DNA of 64,000 nt from Leptospira tipperaryensis (GCF_001729245.1 NZ_CP015217.1:3938001-4002000); one strand, 5' to 3'. Positions 1 to 17,703 are shown, counted from the stretch's first letter. Made by a program: numbers and translations. The notes: a model not told the origin generated them from the sequence alone.

Positions 1-96
1 AAATTCTATTTTCCTCTTTCCACTTCGATCCTAATCAGCGTCTTGATTTCGATCCTTCTCTTTTTGGTTCAAAGATTTAGAAACGGTTCGCCATGA
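1..96 (+). CDS. C-terminal end of a membrane protein (partial)
   Basis: An open frame enters from the left edge and ends at TGA (94-96). It encodes 31 residues, mostly hydrophobic (Leu, Ile, Val, Ser), followed by a basic tail with the pattern QRFRNGSP. This is typical of a last transmembrane helix with a cytoplasmic tail. The stop overlaps the next start codon as ATGA (93-96), which suggests one transcript and coupled translation with the aminotransferase. Too little is present to name a family. Confidence 0.6.
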   Translation, partial: KFYFPLSTSILISVLISILLFLVQRFRNGSP

Positions 97-1310
97 AAAA
101 AGGATTTCGTTTTAGCGCGCGTTTCTCTTTTCAAGACGGAGAAAATGAATTCGGGGAAATCCTTTCCGACTTAAAAAAAAAGAAAATTCCTTATATCGAT
201 CTAACAACCTCCAATCCGACCCAGGCCGGATTTCAATATCCAGAGGAAGCGATCCGTCATAGTTTTCATACAAGCGATCTAATCACTTATAGTCCCGATC
301 CGCAAGGGAACCTCGAAGCGCGTAACGTGATTTGTGATTACTATCGATCCAAAGGATTACAAATCGATCCCGAAGATTTGTTTTTAGTTTCCTCTTCCTC
401 CGAAGCCTATTCTTATTTATTCAAACTCTTTTGTGACGCCGGGGATTCGATTTTAATCCCGGCACCGGGATATCCTTTGTTTGAATTTCTTTCCGCGATG
501 GAAGGTCTTCAGACGATTTCCTATTACACAAAAAAAGAAAATTTTTGGAGTCTGAAAATTACCGATTTAGAGCCGAAGGATTTGGCGAAAAGTAAACTTC
601 TTTTGATCGTTAGTCCTAACAATCCGACCGGATCCGTATTCAGTCGTGCCGATTTTGAATCAATGAAGAATGAATTAGTAATTTATAATATTCCTTTGGT
701 TATAGATGAAGTTTTTTCGGATTACGTATATGATGGAGAATCCCATTCTACTTTGATCGATTTCGAAACGCCGGTGATTTCCGTAAACGGATTATCTAAA
801 ATCCTAGGAATGCCCGGAATGAAACTATCTTGGATTCTTCTCAGCGGTCCTTCCGATTGGAAAAAGAAAACAAAAGAATTTCTCGAATTAATCTCGGACA
901 CTTATCTTTCCGTAAATACGCCGGTTCAAAACGTTCTTTCCGATCTGATGAAATGGAGAACGATGATCCAATCTCAAATTCTGAAAAGAATTCAGAGAAA
1001 TCTTACGATATTAAAACAAGTCCTCTCCGAACCAAAGATCGCGCAAAGAATCAACTGTGACCTTCCTAAAGCAGGCTGGTATTGTATTTTAGAAAGTAAG
1101 GATTTTTTTCCGGAAGATCAATTTTCACTTCGTTTATTAAAAGAAAAAAAAGTATATGTTCATGCGGGAGAAATGTTCGGCTTTCCGGATACTGATAAGA
1201 CAGGAAGAATCATTCTTAGCTTGTTGACCGAGACCGAAGTTTTCGAATCGGGTTTAGGAAAAATTATAGATTTTGTGGATGAGATCAAACCGCTACAGTC
1301 GACCGAGTGA
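93..1310 (+). CDS. PLP-dependent class I/II aminotransferase
   Basis: This 405-residue protein is a fold-type I pyridoxal-phosphate aminotransferase. Visible landmarks are SPNNPTG (about 174-180), DEVFSDY (about 205-211, the Asp contacting the PLP pyridine nitrogen) and SKILGMPG with Lys236 as the expected Schiff-base lysine. The length is normal for the family. The closest type by motif is the alanine/aspartate aminotransferase-like group, but the amino-acid substrate cannot be read from the sequence. The ATG overlaps the stop of the preceding membrane gene. The next gene is convergent, and a 14-bp AT palindrome (1313-1326) sits just after the stop. Confidence 0.88.
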   Translation: MKKGFRFSARFSFQDGENEFGEILSDLKKKKIPYIDLTTSNPTQAGFQYPEEAIRHSFHTSDLITYSPDPQGNLEARNVICDYYRSKGLQIDPEDLFLVSSSSEAYSYLFKLFCDAGDSILIPAPGYPLFEFLSAMEGLQTISYYTKKENFWSLKITDLEPKDLAKSKLLLIVSPNNPTGSVFSRADFESMKNELVIYNIPLVIDEVFSDYVYDGESHSTLIDFETPVISVNGLSKILGMPGMKLSWILLSGPSDWKKKTKEFLELISDTYLSVNTPVQNVLSDLMKWRTMIQSQILKRIQRNLTILKQVLSEPKIAQRINCDLPKAGWYCILESKDFFPEDQFSLRLLKEKKVYVHAGEMFGFPDTDKTGRIILSLLTETEVFESGLGKIIDFVDEIKPLQSTE

Positions 1311-1420
1311 AAGAAAATATTTTCTAAAAATCCCACCTTCTCCGGAAATCAAATCCGATCAAAAGTCATTTTCAGCAAACGACCTTTGTTAAAATAAACA
1401 TTCAAAAAAGAAGAGAGATT

Positions 1421-2413
<993 letters not shown>

Positions 2414-2425
2414 AGATTTGACGAG

Positions 2426-2851
2426 TTATCGTTTGGATTGAATCGTTTGAAGCTCGTTACAGTCTTCCGAAAGTTTCAACACACCGCTTTGAATTTTTTC
2501 GCAGGGCTCACTTGCGACGATTTGAAAACAATTTCGAACCGCCTTTTTAATTTTTTCAGAATCTTCATTGGCGAGTAGATACGCGTTCGATTTGCGAAAT
2601 TTTCCAGCGCAGTTTGCGGGATTGAGTCTCTCTTGGATCAGGCTCTTTGTAGAATCTTTTAAATTCTTAGAGGACTCTTCGGCGCAGCTCGCAAGTTTTT
2701 GACAATAAGATGAGACCAATTCGGAAGATTCCTCTCTCCACTTATCGTCTACGATTCCTTGCGGTAAGGAATTCTTTTTGCAGAACGCGAAGTTAAGAAT
2801 AAAAAAAACTCCAAGAATGCTCAATAGAAAACTTCTGTATTTTTGTTTCAT
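2426..2851 (-). CDS. Cys-rich putative lipoprotein (TIGR04454-like)
   Basis: The open frame extends upstream into the MotB-like gene, but I place the start at the ATG at 2851. That gives 141 residues beginning with a basic n-region and a hydrophobic core ending in FAFC (Cys24), a loose spirochaetal lipobox. The mature part has six further cysteines with a spacing suggesting disulfides, plus many Lys, Glu and Ser residues. It resembles small Cys-rich leptospiral lipoproteins of the TIGR04454 type, from memory and unverified. It follows the MotB-like gene by about 10 bases, so it is probably co-transcribed. Function unknown; a periplasmic or surface lipoprotein is inferred. Confidence 0.7.
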   Translation of the reverse strand: MKQKYRSFLLSILGVFFILNFAFCKKNSLPQGIVDDKWREESSELVSSYCQKLASCAEESSKNLKDSTKSLIQERLNPANCAGKFRKSNAYLLANEDSEKIKKAVRNCFQIVASEPCEKIQSGVLKLSEDCNELQTIQSKR

Positions 2852-2861
2852 AGTTTCTCGA

Positions 2862-5379
<2,518 letters not shown>

Positions 5380-5435
5380 GGTTCGATAACAGAATCCGGG
5401 AGGGAAAAAAGCCTGTCTATGATTTTCCGATGCCC

Positions 5436-6272
5436 CTAATTTAGATCTAGAACCTCTTTCAAAATTCGAGAATTCACTCGTCCCGTAAATTCATCTTCGT
5501 ATCTTTCCAATTCTGTTACAAATTCCTGCGAAAAACCCGCTTCGATCCTCGTTTCCGGAAAGTAATGATATCCTTTCGCTCTTCGAGGTGTAAAAGGAAA
5601 TTCGATGAGAGAAAGATAGTGTTCCCATTCATTTTTAGAATCGGGCATTTGTTTTCGAATGTATTGATACCCGCGACGTACGTGTTTGATCTCGTCTTCG
5701 TAGACCTTCTTCATGATCTCGGCCTTTTGTGTATCACCGAATCGCTCGAAAGCCATCGTATAGATTTTTGAAAAGTCGAGGTTCGCCCCTTCGAAAGAAA
5801 TTGCCATAATTGCGTAAAACTTCTCTAACGTTTGCATTCTTGGAATTTGCTTCCAAAAAATATAATTAAGCGGCCGATCTCCGAGTTCCATTCCTCCGTT
5901 TTTCATTTCCGAAAGATAAAGCCGGAGATGATTCTGTTCTTCCAAAAGAGTTCGATACAAACCAAAACGGACTGAAGAAGGCGCTTCTTGAAATTTAAGA
6001 ATCGCGTAAGCAAAGAGTTCGATCGCCATCAACTCGTGATTGGCAAAATGATGAAGAGTAACGTATCGATTCTCATCCAGAAACAATTGTTCCAATCTGG
6101 GGATCTTGCTTTTATGATCGCTGATTTGAATTTTTTTTTCACGAATTGGAAGATTTGGTAAATTAGAAATTTCGAATGATCGAACATCTTCCGGCGGAAT
6201 TATAGGGGAGAATAATTTATCTTCGAGGCCGGCGCCGTAGAGCACCTGCTTTGCGAATTCATTCAGAGTCAT
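5436..6272 (-). CDS. DUF455-type ferritin-like protein
   Basis: 278 residues with a ferritin-like four-helix pattern and paired carboxylate/His motifs: Glu85 in [22 protein letters not shown] (Glu112, His115), Glu161 in SFEGANLDF, and EDEIKHVRR (Glu194, His197). This arrangement matches a di-iron site and the DUF455 family, related to MiaE-type tRNA hydroxylases. The specific substrate is not evident. It starts two bases after the stop of the RsbW-like gene, so the two are probably co-transcribed. There is no signal peptide, so it is cytoplasmic. Confidence 0.78.
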   Translation of the reverse strand: MTLNEFAKQVLYGAGLEDKLFSPIIPPEDVRSFEISNLPNLPIREKKIQISDHKSKIPRLEQLFLDENRYVTLHHFANHELMAIELFAYAILKFQEAPSSVRFGLYRTLLEEQNHLRLYLSEMKNGGMELGDRPLNYIFWKQIPRMQTLEKFYAIMAISFEGANLDFSKIYTMAFERFGDTQKAEIMKKVYEDEIKHVRRGYQYIRKQMPDSKNEWEHYLSLIEFPFTPRRAKGYHYFPETRIEAGFSQEFVTELERYEDEFTGRVNSRILKEVLDLN

Positions 6273-6274
6273 TT

Positions 6275-6862
6275 TTAAGCGGGATGTTTAGAGGCGTCGA
6301 ATCCGAGTTCGATGATGGAACCTTGAATATTCTTTTCATCCGGATTGAGAGAAATTTTTCCTTCTCCGCAGTGATACATGATCTTAAACGTATCCATCAA
6401 AGATTGAATGATCTGCAATCCTCTTCCGATATTTCTGTGAGGAACTTGAGATCCTTTCCAGGGAAGAACTTCACATTTCTTTTCTTGGTGTTTTTGGATA
6501 CAACTGATATAGTCTTTGAGGTTGGAAGGTTCGGAAGAAGTCGTAAGCGATTCTAATTTTTCAGCTTTGAGACCGGAGCCATAGTCCATGATCCACAAAG
6601 TGAATTTACTATTCTGAATCACCCATCGACAGATGATTGTTTCGTCCGAACTGACTTTGACGTTAGCCGAAATTGAGTTCGTGAGGGCCTCGTCGGCGGC
6701 TAATTCGATCTGTGTAATATCTTTTTTGGCGAAAGAATTCTCTGAAAGAGAATTTCTCAGGGCGTTCCTAAGTTCTCGGATACTGGTTAGATCCGTTGGG
6801 AGGAACATAACGTAGGATCCCCCGTGATGTTTAACCAGCAATGATTCATCAGAATCTCTCAT
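6275..6862 (-). CDS. RsbW-like anti-sigma factor / ATP-binding serine kinase
   Basis: 195 residues of the GHKL ATPase fold. It has an N-box Glu58-x-x-x-Asn62 ([11 protein letters not shown]), a G1 box at D93YGSGL and a G2 loop around GRGLQ (146-150). These features fit HATPase_c_2 proteins such as RsbW/SpoIIAB-type kinases of partner-switching systems. No anti-sigma antagonist, sigma factor or phosphatase is adjacent, so its partners must be encoded elsewhere. A GGAACGGAA ribosome site precedes the ATG at 6862. The DUF455 gene follows immediately. The SpoIIE-like phosphatase at the right end of the window is a possible but unproven pathway partner. Confidence 0.78.
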   Translation of the reverse strand: MRDSDESLLVKHHGGSYVMFLPTDLTSIRELRNALRNSLSENSFAKKDITQIELAADEALTNSISANVKVSSDETIICRWVIQNSKFTLWIMDYGSGLKAEKLESLTTSSEPSNLKDYISCIQKHQEKKCEVLPWKGSQVPHRNIGRGLQIIQSLMDTFKIMYHCGEGKISLNPDEKNIQGSIIELGFDASKHPA

Positions 6863-6935
6863 TTCCGTTCCCGGTACCCACTTCCAAGATTAACAGCCCA
6901 AAGCAGGCGATTTGAACAAAATATGCCGGTTTTTT

Positions 6936-8497
6936 TCAGGACGACAACGAAATTCCTGCTTCTCCGGCGGTTTTTTCAATTCTCTGGAGGAGTTTTTCCT
7001 TCCCCAAAAGCGGAAAAAGAATCGGTAACTCCAAACCAGCTGACTTTCCGGTGGTTGCGGCCCGGATCGGCATATAGAGAGTTTTTCCTTTCTGACCGGT
7101 CGCCTCTCCGATCTTGGACATTGAGTTCTTATAGTCCTCATCGGTCTTTGGATCAGAATTCTTCAGCATTGCATAGAATTCTTTTACTACCTTGGGACCA
7201 TCGCCCTCTTTTAGGTAACCAGCCGCTTCTTCCGACTGAATCTTCAGGTCCGTAACAAAGAATTCTGCGATGTATTCCGGAGCCTGAGTCAGGTTATCCA
7301 GATACACTCTAACAGATTCGACGATGGAAGTAAGTACAGGGTTACTTATATTTTTTACTTCTTCCGGAATATCTTTTCGATCTTTGAGAAAAGGAAGTAG
7401 GTTTTCTAATACTTTCGATATATCTAAATCTCGAATCGTTCGATTTGACAACCAATTGAGTTTGGATTTTGGATTCATCGCTTCTGCGATCTGGGAAAGA
7501 TCGGAAAAATTTGTGACCACTTCTTCGTCTCCGCCTTTCGGTTTTTTAAAGACGTCGAAGGTGGAAGGAGATTTCGAACAACGATGCACATCGAAGATTT
7601 TTTCCAACTCGTCGCTCGGAAGGAACTCTCGTCCGTCCGGAGAAGTCCATCCTAACAGAGCCATGTAGTTCCGAAACGTTTCCGGCAGATAACCTAAATC
7701 ACGAAACGCAAGAATCGAAGTTGCTCCCGCTCTTTTCGAAAGTTTTTTACCGTCCATCCCTACGATCTCGGATGCGTGTGCGAACTCTGGCGTTTCATAA
7801 CCCAGAGCTTCGTATAACAAAATTTGTCTTGGAGTGTTCGAGAGATGTCCGACTCCGCGAATCACGTGACTGATTTTCATGAGCGCGTCGTCTACTACGA
7901 CCGCGTAGTTGTAGGAAGGAAACCCGTCCGACTTGACGATGATAAAATCGCCGATCAATTTCGTTTCGAACTTTACCTTTCCTTGAATGATATCGTTGAC
8001 GATTAAAGTTTTCGAAGGAGTTTTAAATCGAATCGAATACGGAATTCCCTGTTTGATTTTTTCTTCGACTTCTTCGTCGGACATGTTTGCGTGAAGGCCG
8101 TCGTAGACATAGGGAACTCCCATCGCCTCGGCTTGTTTTTTCTTTGCCTCTAATTCTTCTTGAGTACAAAAACAACGGTACGCTTTTTTTTCTTTGAGAA
8201 GTTTATCCGTGTATTCTTTATAGATCGAAATTCTTTCGCTCTGAATGTAAGGACCGAATTCTCCGCCGGCGCCCGGACCCTCGTCCCAGTGGATTCCCAA
8301 CCATTGCAAAGATTCTAATATGATTTTAAAAGATGCTTCCGTGGAACGGTTTTGATCCGTGTCCTCGATTCTTAAGATAAACTTTCCGCCTTGGGACTTT
8401 GCGTATAAATAATTGAAGAGTGCGGTTCTCGCTCCGCCTACGTGGAGAAATCCACTGGGGGAAGGTGCAAATCTGGTACGAACTTCTCTGGTTTGAT

Positions 8498-8501
<4 letters not shown>
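6936..8501 (-). CDS. gltX: Glutamate--tRNA ligase
   Basis: 521 residues; charges tRNA-Glu with glutamate in the cytoplasm. The class I signature HIGH appears as HVGG (20-23) in [14 protein letters not shown]. The KMSKS loop is KLSKR (253-257), and IEDTDQNRS lies near residue 45. Length and domain order (Rossmann catalytic core, then helical anticodon-binding domain) are normal for bacterial GluRS. The start ATG overlaps the upstream lipoprotein stop as ATGA (8498-8501), so its translation is coupled to that gene. A non-discriminating role (also charging tRNA-Gln) is possible but cannot be judged here. Confidence 0.96.
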
Positions 8502-9430
<929 letters not shown>

Positions 9431-9576
9431 CTACTTGTAGATCGTGCTTTTCTCAAAAACCGGCAAGGAAAAACCCAAAAATTAAACTTTCTTTACAAAA
9501 ACCGGGGGTCAGATATGCAAATGTCCGAAAGGGAATTGTTCCCTCTTTCACTTGAAAAACCCTGTAATTAAATCCA

Positions 9577-9596
9577 GTCAACTTTTTACAGTTGAC
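9577..9596. promoter_or_regulatory. Inverted repeat in the parC / lipoprotein divergent promoter region
   Basis: Perfect 7-base arms GTCAACT (9577-9583) and AGTTGAC (9590-9596) separated by six bases. A TTGACA hexamer overlaps the right arm, and an additional CCTG...CAGG pairing extends the symmetry. It lies about 36 bases upstream of the parC ATG and could be an operator or a cruciform-forming element near a topoisomerase promoter. Confidence 0.4.
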
Positions 9597-9632
9597 AGGA
9601 TAGTGTTCTAGAATTTCGTTGGCCAAAACTGT

Positions 9633-13153
<3,521 letters not shown>

Positions 13154-13170
13154 TTTTTTCTTCGCATAAC

Positions 13171-13207
13171 ATTTCCAAACGACTTTCAAAAACGGTCGTT
13201 TGGAAAT
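13171..13207 (+). terminator. Hairpin terminator after parE
   Basis: Thirteen-base perfect arms (13171-13183 and 13195-13207) with an 11-base loop start 17 bases after the parE stop. A long T run is lacking on the 3' side (TCTCCTATTTC), so termination may not be classic rho-independent. Confidence 0.65.
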
Positions 13208-13267
13208 TCTCCTATTTCAATTCTAATTTTAGAAGAATCCCGAAAGTCTCCTTTTGCATGAATGCAA

Positions 13268-13525
13268 TTACTTGAAAAACTGAACCCGTCTCAGTTTGAT
13301 TGCATTCTCCATTGAATGCAAAAAATTCATATCCGGCGGAACGCAAAATTCAGATTCGAATCGATAGTCAATTCTTTTACGCCCACGGCGGTCGTTACGA
13401 CAAACTGTCTCCTTCTGAAATTCTACTTGAAAACGGACTTTAAGTCCGATTGAAGTAAAATAGTACGGAGATTTTTTGTTTGTTCGGCGTGAAAGACCAA
13501 TTTCCTCTGCCGCTTTGAAAAACAT
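13268..13525 (-). CDS. Doubtful small hypothetical protein
   Basis: An 85-codon open frame rich in Arg, Lys and Phe, with no recognised domain. It lies in a gap with no better gene, but contains the CGGACTT-T-AAGTCCG palindrome that recurs in noncoding sequence at 55528-55542. That suggests the frame may be a chance reading of a repeat-like intergenic element. No convincing ribosome site was seen. Listed for completeness only. Confidence 0.2.
   Translation of the reverse strand: MFFKAAEEIGLSRRTNKKSPYYFTSIGLKVRFQVEFQKETVCRNDRRGRKRIDYRFESEFCVPPDMNFLHSMENAIKLRRVQFFK
13434..13448. repeat. Palindrome, copy 1 of 2
   Basis: CGGACTT-T-AAGTCCG, seven-base perfect arms around one base. The flanks extend a match to the copy at 55528-55542 over AACGGACTTNAAGTCCGATT. 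Looser similarity continues downstream (GATTTTT, then TTTGT and CGG). Confidence 0.5.
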
Positions 13526-13643
13526 ACGTACGAAAACTTGAGGATTTGAAATAAATTCAACTTTTAGAATATTCTAAAATATGATTAATCTGTTTTATTC
13601 CTAATGAACTTTTAATTCCACATTCTGAAACAAAAGCTAAGAA

Positions 13644-14294
13644 TCAAATTCCGATTCCTTGTGTAATTAAATTTAGAATCTTCTTTAATTCTTTTTCATC
13701 GTCGAAGTGGTCGTCCCTGCTAAGGACAAATCGATAGATCAAATATGAGACGTTGATGCTATAAGAAGTTTTGACGAGTGTCTCCGGATCGATCTCCTTT
13801 CTGATTTCCCCTTTCTCTTGAAAATAACGGATCGCCTCCAGAGCGGGAACGAAGAGATTTTCTTTCCAGATGGAACCAAAATACTCCGCAAAGGTGGAGT
13901 CATGAAGAATCGCGGAGGCAAGGATCCGAATTTTATGACGATTTTCTTTCGCAGCTTGAATTCGATTTCTCATGATCGAAAGATACCATTGTTCAAAGGA
14001 GACATTTCTTTCTTCTAAGAATTTTCGAAGTTCGGGAATCTGTTGGGCGAAAGCGGTTTCATAGACAATGGAAGATAATATTCTTAAATAAAGATCCTTC
14101 TTCGTTGGAAAGTATTTGAATAAGGTTCTTTCCGTCACCTGCGCTTCTTTCGCGATCTCCGAAGTCGTAGTTCCCTCAAATCCCCTTTCTCCAAAAAGTT
14201 TTTCTCCCGCTTGAAGAATGTCCTTTTCCTTTTCACTCGCCGGCTGGATGTATTTACCGTATTCGATCAGTATTTTTTTTCGGTTTAGTTTCAA
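13644..14294 (-). CDS. TetR family transcriptional regulator
   Basis: 216 residues. The N-terminal TetR helix-turn-helix is clear (about 25-75: LFGERGFEGTTTSEIAKEA, then TERTLFKYFPTKKDLY). The remaining helical part is a ligand-binding domain of no recognised specificity. The start is TTG at 14294 with an AGGGA ribosome site. No in-frame ATG exists before the HTH. It is divergent from the DAPG-hydrolase-like gene, and two near-identical 16-base dyads lie between the two genes, so it probably represses itself and that neighbour. Confidence 0.88.
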   Translation of the reverse strand: MKLNRKKILIEYGKYIQPASEKEKDILQAGEKLFGERGFEGTTTSEIAKEAQVTERTLFKYFPTKKDLYLRILSSIVYETAFAQQIPELRKFLEERNVSFEQWYLSIMRNRIQAAKENRHKIRILASAILHDSTFAEYFGSIWKENLFVPALEAIRYFQEKGEIRKEIDPETLVKTSYSINVSYLIYRFVLSRDDHFDDEKELKKILNLITQGIGI

Positions 14295-14393
14295 GTCGTT
14301 CCCTACACTCGATTCTTAAAATCAAGCTAAGAATGAAAGTAGAATTCCAAATCAGATTTTTCTTTTTTTAATTTCTTTGAAAAAAAATGCTTG

Positions 14394-14409
14394 TATAGTA
14401 TCCACTATA
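14394..14409. promoter_or_regulatory. Candidate TetR operator 1
   Basis: TATAGT-ATCC-ACTATA, a perfect 6+6 dyad with a four-base spacer in the divergent TetR/DAPG-hydrolase intergenic region. The second copy starts 31 bases further on, about three helical turns, on the same face. Confidence 0.65.
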
Positions 14410-14424
14410 TTTATATTTTGAAAG

Positions 14425-14440
14425 TATAGTATTTACCATA
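14425..14440. promoter_or_regulatory. Candidate TetR operator 2
   Basis: TATAGTATTTACCATA matches operator 1 at 13 of 16 positions with a slightly broken dyad. It is also flanked by a wider AAGTAT...ATACTT symmetry. It ends 12 bases before the ATG of the DAPG-hydrolase-like gene and partly overlaps its leader, so bound repressor could block transcription. Confidence 0.6.
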
Positions 14441-14452
14441 CTTGAGGCTTTT

Positions 14453-15124
14453 ATGAAAAATGTAGATTTGACAATTCCGGAAATTCTCCCCGTACCCTGG
14501 CTCAAAAAGGGGATCGAAACCGCCTTGTCCGGCACGAGAACACTTCCGGACGGAAGAGTTCAATTCTGGATTCGACATTCTCCGGTAAAAGGAGTTACTC
14601 CCAAGATGCTCGTTTGGTGGTTTTCCCATCTGGAAGGAAAGATAGAATACGAAGGTGGTATTTATGAAAAATACAGAGTCTGGCATCCAGAAGACCACGT
14701 TCACGCGAGTTACGAAACGAGACTTCCCGACGGTTCGATCGGCCCCGGAGCTTCGATTCGTTTAGTGGAATATCTGGGAAGAAATAAAAATTACATCGTA
14801 AACATCGTGACCGAAATTGAGAAGTTAGACGAAACAGGCTATATCCACAATCCAAGGCTGGAAGGAAAATACAAAGTCGCAAGAATGGAATACACTTTTG
14901 AAAAATCAGGAAACGATACGATCTACGAAAACTCTCTGATCATCGGTTGGAAAGGCTGGACGTGGAAACTCGTTCGTCCCCTATTTTTAAAATTTGTATT
15001 TAGTAAAAAAAGAGGATTAGCTTGGATTCGTCACAACATTGAAGAAGTGGGTCAATTTGAACGATTTCTTCCGGAACTCTATCGAAAAGAAAATTCTCAG
15101 AAATTGGAACAGAACGCCGTATAA
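14453..15124 (+). CDS. DAPG hydrolase (PhlG)-like protein
   Basis: 223 residues resembling the C-terminal metal-binding region of 2,4-diacetylphloroglucinol hydrolase PhlG. The hallmark WWF followed by YRVWHPEDHVHASYETR (about 74-90) gives His78, His82 and His84 as candidate zinc ligands. PhlG cleaves a C-C bond in a phloroglucinol derivative; whether this protein does so is unknown, and the substrate may be another aromatic ketone. GAGG precedes the ATG. The gene is divergent from a TetR regulator and probably inducible by a ligand of that regulator. The next gene is convergent with a strong hairpin between. Confidence 0.72.
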   Translation: MKNVDLTIPEILPVPWLKKGIETALSGTRTLPDGRVQFWIRHSPVKGVTPKMLVWWFSHLEGKIEYEGGIYEKYRVWHPEDHVHASYETRLPDGSIGPGASIRLVEYLGRNKNYIVNIVTEIEKLDETGYIHNPRLEGKYKVARMEYTFEKSGNDTIYENSLIIGWKGWTWKLVRPLFLKFVFSKKRGLAWIRHNIEEVGQFERFLPELYRKENSQKLEQNAV

Positions 15125-15217
15125 TCAAAAGTTGTTTCGTTTGAAAATCGTTACGTAGTCGAGAAAACAAGAATGTTAGAAAATTCTTATACAATCTTTT
15201 GCTCTGTTTTAAAAACG

Positions 15218-15249
15218 AGAAAGGAATTTCGTTTTTAAAATTCCTTTCT
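15218..15249. terminator. Bidirectional hairpin between convergent genes
   Basis: Twelve-base perfect arms (15218-15229 and 15238-15249) with an eight-base loop lie between the DAPG-hydrolase-like gene (+) and the flavin oxidase gene (-). The flanks are A/T-rich, fitting termination in both directions. Confidence 0.7.
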
Positions 15250-15259
15250 TATATTCTTT

Positions 15260-16606
<1,347 letters not shown>

Positions 16607-17079
16607 TTTTAAGTCCGAATTGAATTAGGGAATTCGATCCCAATCTTTATTTTCGGCAATTGCCCTTCTTTCCCGAGGAAAGATTTTGACTGAAGGCCCG
16701 GAAATCTCTTACATTTCCATCCCGGAAAAAATCTTGCCCGGAAAGAGTCGAAATTTTCCCCTGTCCCTAAGCTTTCAGGGAGGAAGTTGGGTGTAAATCC
16801 CACGCTGACCCGCAACTGTGATTTCGATTTTTGAAAGAAAATCGATAAGCCAGATCTTCCCCGCGAACACCGTCCTCGAGGTAGGGACAGTTCGAAACTC
16901 GCCTATGCATTTTCATGCTTCCGCGATGGGGTCCCGAAAGACGAGAACGTCGGGGGACCCGAGTGGAAAATCTAACTTTTACAATCCATTCGTTTAGATC
17001 GGATTCTGATTTGAATTCAACGATTCTAAACTTAGAATCTTATCTACCCCGACAAAAGACAACTTTTGTAGGAAACAAC
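16607..17079. other. 473-base leader region holding the cobalamin riboswitch
   Basis: Between the flavin oxidase start and the first lipoprotein ATG (17080). It contains the riboswitch (16761-16890) and a GC-rich hairpin with arms GGGTCCC (16929-16935) and GGGACCC (16954-16960) plus an inner GACG/CGTC pairing. The hairpin is followed by ordinary sequence, not a T tract. The open frame beginning at 16915 is leader, not gene. Confidence 0.7.
16761..16890 (+). promoter_or_regulatory. Cobalamin riboswitch
   Basis: The conserved core AGGGAGGAAGTTGGGTG..., CCCGCAACTGTG and the B12-box-like AAGCCAGA (16847-16854) are present in canonical order. A nine-base P1 stem closes it: CTGTCCCTA (16761-16769) with TAGGGACAG (16882-16890). 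It senses a cobalamin and should repress the downstream operon when B12 is plentiful. The GC-rich hairpin at 16929-16960 may be part of the expression platform. The controlled genes (17080-21568) are lipoproteins, a membrane protein and cobT-cobS-cobC. Confidence 0.92.
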
Positions 17080-17643
17080 ATGAAACGTAACGTACTTTGG
17101 AAACTTTTAATAGCGACCGTTCTTCTTTTTGGAACTGTGAATTGTTTTGAAACAAAGCAGGAAGATAACAATGATCAAGTTAGCAGCATCTTAACGATCA
17201 TCAATGCTACAAATTTACAAATCGCGGGAACTTGGAGCGCATACAATGGAACTCCTTCTTACGCAGGGGACGCATTTAACTCCGCGGGTACAGTTAAGAC
17301 CGGTGAATACACATTAACAAATTATACCTTCAAACAAGTAAGCGGTTCTTCCACTTACGAAGGAAACATTATGGCTTATGATAACGCCAAACAAGTTATG
17401 TATGTTCAATTTACCGTCCATCCGTTCGGCGCTGTTGGAAAATTCTCTGCATACTATTGGAATTTTTTCACGGATAATAAATTTTATCTCTGCGGTGATT
17501 TAACTGGAAATAAAACAACTTTAGACGCGATCAAAGCAAGCACTCAGGTAAACGACAAAACAAATATGAATACCGGTTGTTATACGAATAACACGTTTAC
17601 TCCGGGAACAGGTTTTGTTTGGAATCGTTTCGAAGCTAAGTAA
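17080..17643 (+). CDS. B12-regulated putative lipoprotein
   Basis: I chose the ATG at 17080 (AGGAA ribosome site), not the earlier frame opening inside the riboswitch leader. The 187-residue protein has a signal ending FGTVNC, a lipobox. The mature part is rich in Asn, Thr, Tyr and Gly and beta-prone, with two Cys pairs possible (YLCGD, TGCYTN). No family is recognised. As first gene after a cobalamin riboswitch it is a candidate corrinoid-binding or surface-capture lipoprotein, by inference only. A 12-base-arm hairpin follows. Confidence 0.72.
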   Translation: MKRNVLWKLLIATVLLFGTVNCFETKQEDNNDQVSSILTIINATNLQIAGTWSAYNGTPSYAGDAFNSAGTVKTGEYTLTNYTFKQVSGSSTYEGNIMAYDNAKQVMYVQFTVHPFGAVGKFSAYYWNFFTDNKFYLCGDLTGNKTTLDAIKASTQVNDKTNMNTGCYTNNTFTPGTGFVWNRFEAK

Positions 17644-17652
17644 ATTTAAGAG

Positions 17653-17694
17653 CGAGGTAAGTAAGTCTCATCACGATTTGATTTACTTACCTCG
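17653..17694 (+). terminator. Intercistronic hairpin between two B12-regulated lipoprotein genes
   Basis: Perfect 12-base arms CGAGGTAAGTAA (17653-17664) and TTACTTACCTCG (17683-17694) with an 18-base loop. No T run follows. It may be a partial terminator or an mRNA-stabilising hairpin that makes the first gene more abundant than the rest of the operon. Confidence 0.6.
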
Positions 17695-17703
17695 AATGAA
17701 ATT

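Larger units (their letters stand above)
13154..13643. other. 490-base low-content region between parE and the TetR gene
   Basis: It holds the parE hairpin, an 85-codon minus-strand open frame of doubtful coding status, and the palindrome at 13434-13448. Short GAATGCA motifs recur near 13260-13320. No RNA gene is recognised. Confidence 0.5.

Noticed and set aside
1313..1326. AGAAAATATTTTCT palindrome as a terminator
   Set aside because: Perfect but too short and AT-only to be a convincing terminator; noted only in the aminotransferase entry.
16915..17079. Start of the first B12-operon lipoprotein at 16915
   Set aside because: This stretch lies between riboswitch and gene, contains a GC-rich hairpin, and encodes no signal peptide. 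The ATG at 17080 has an AGGAA site and begins the lipoprotein signal.
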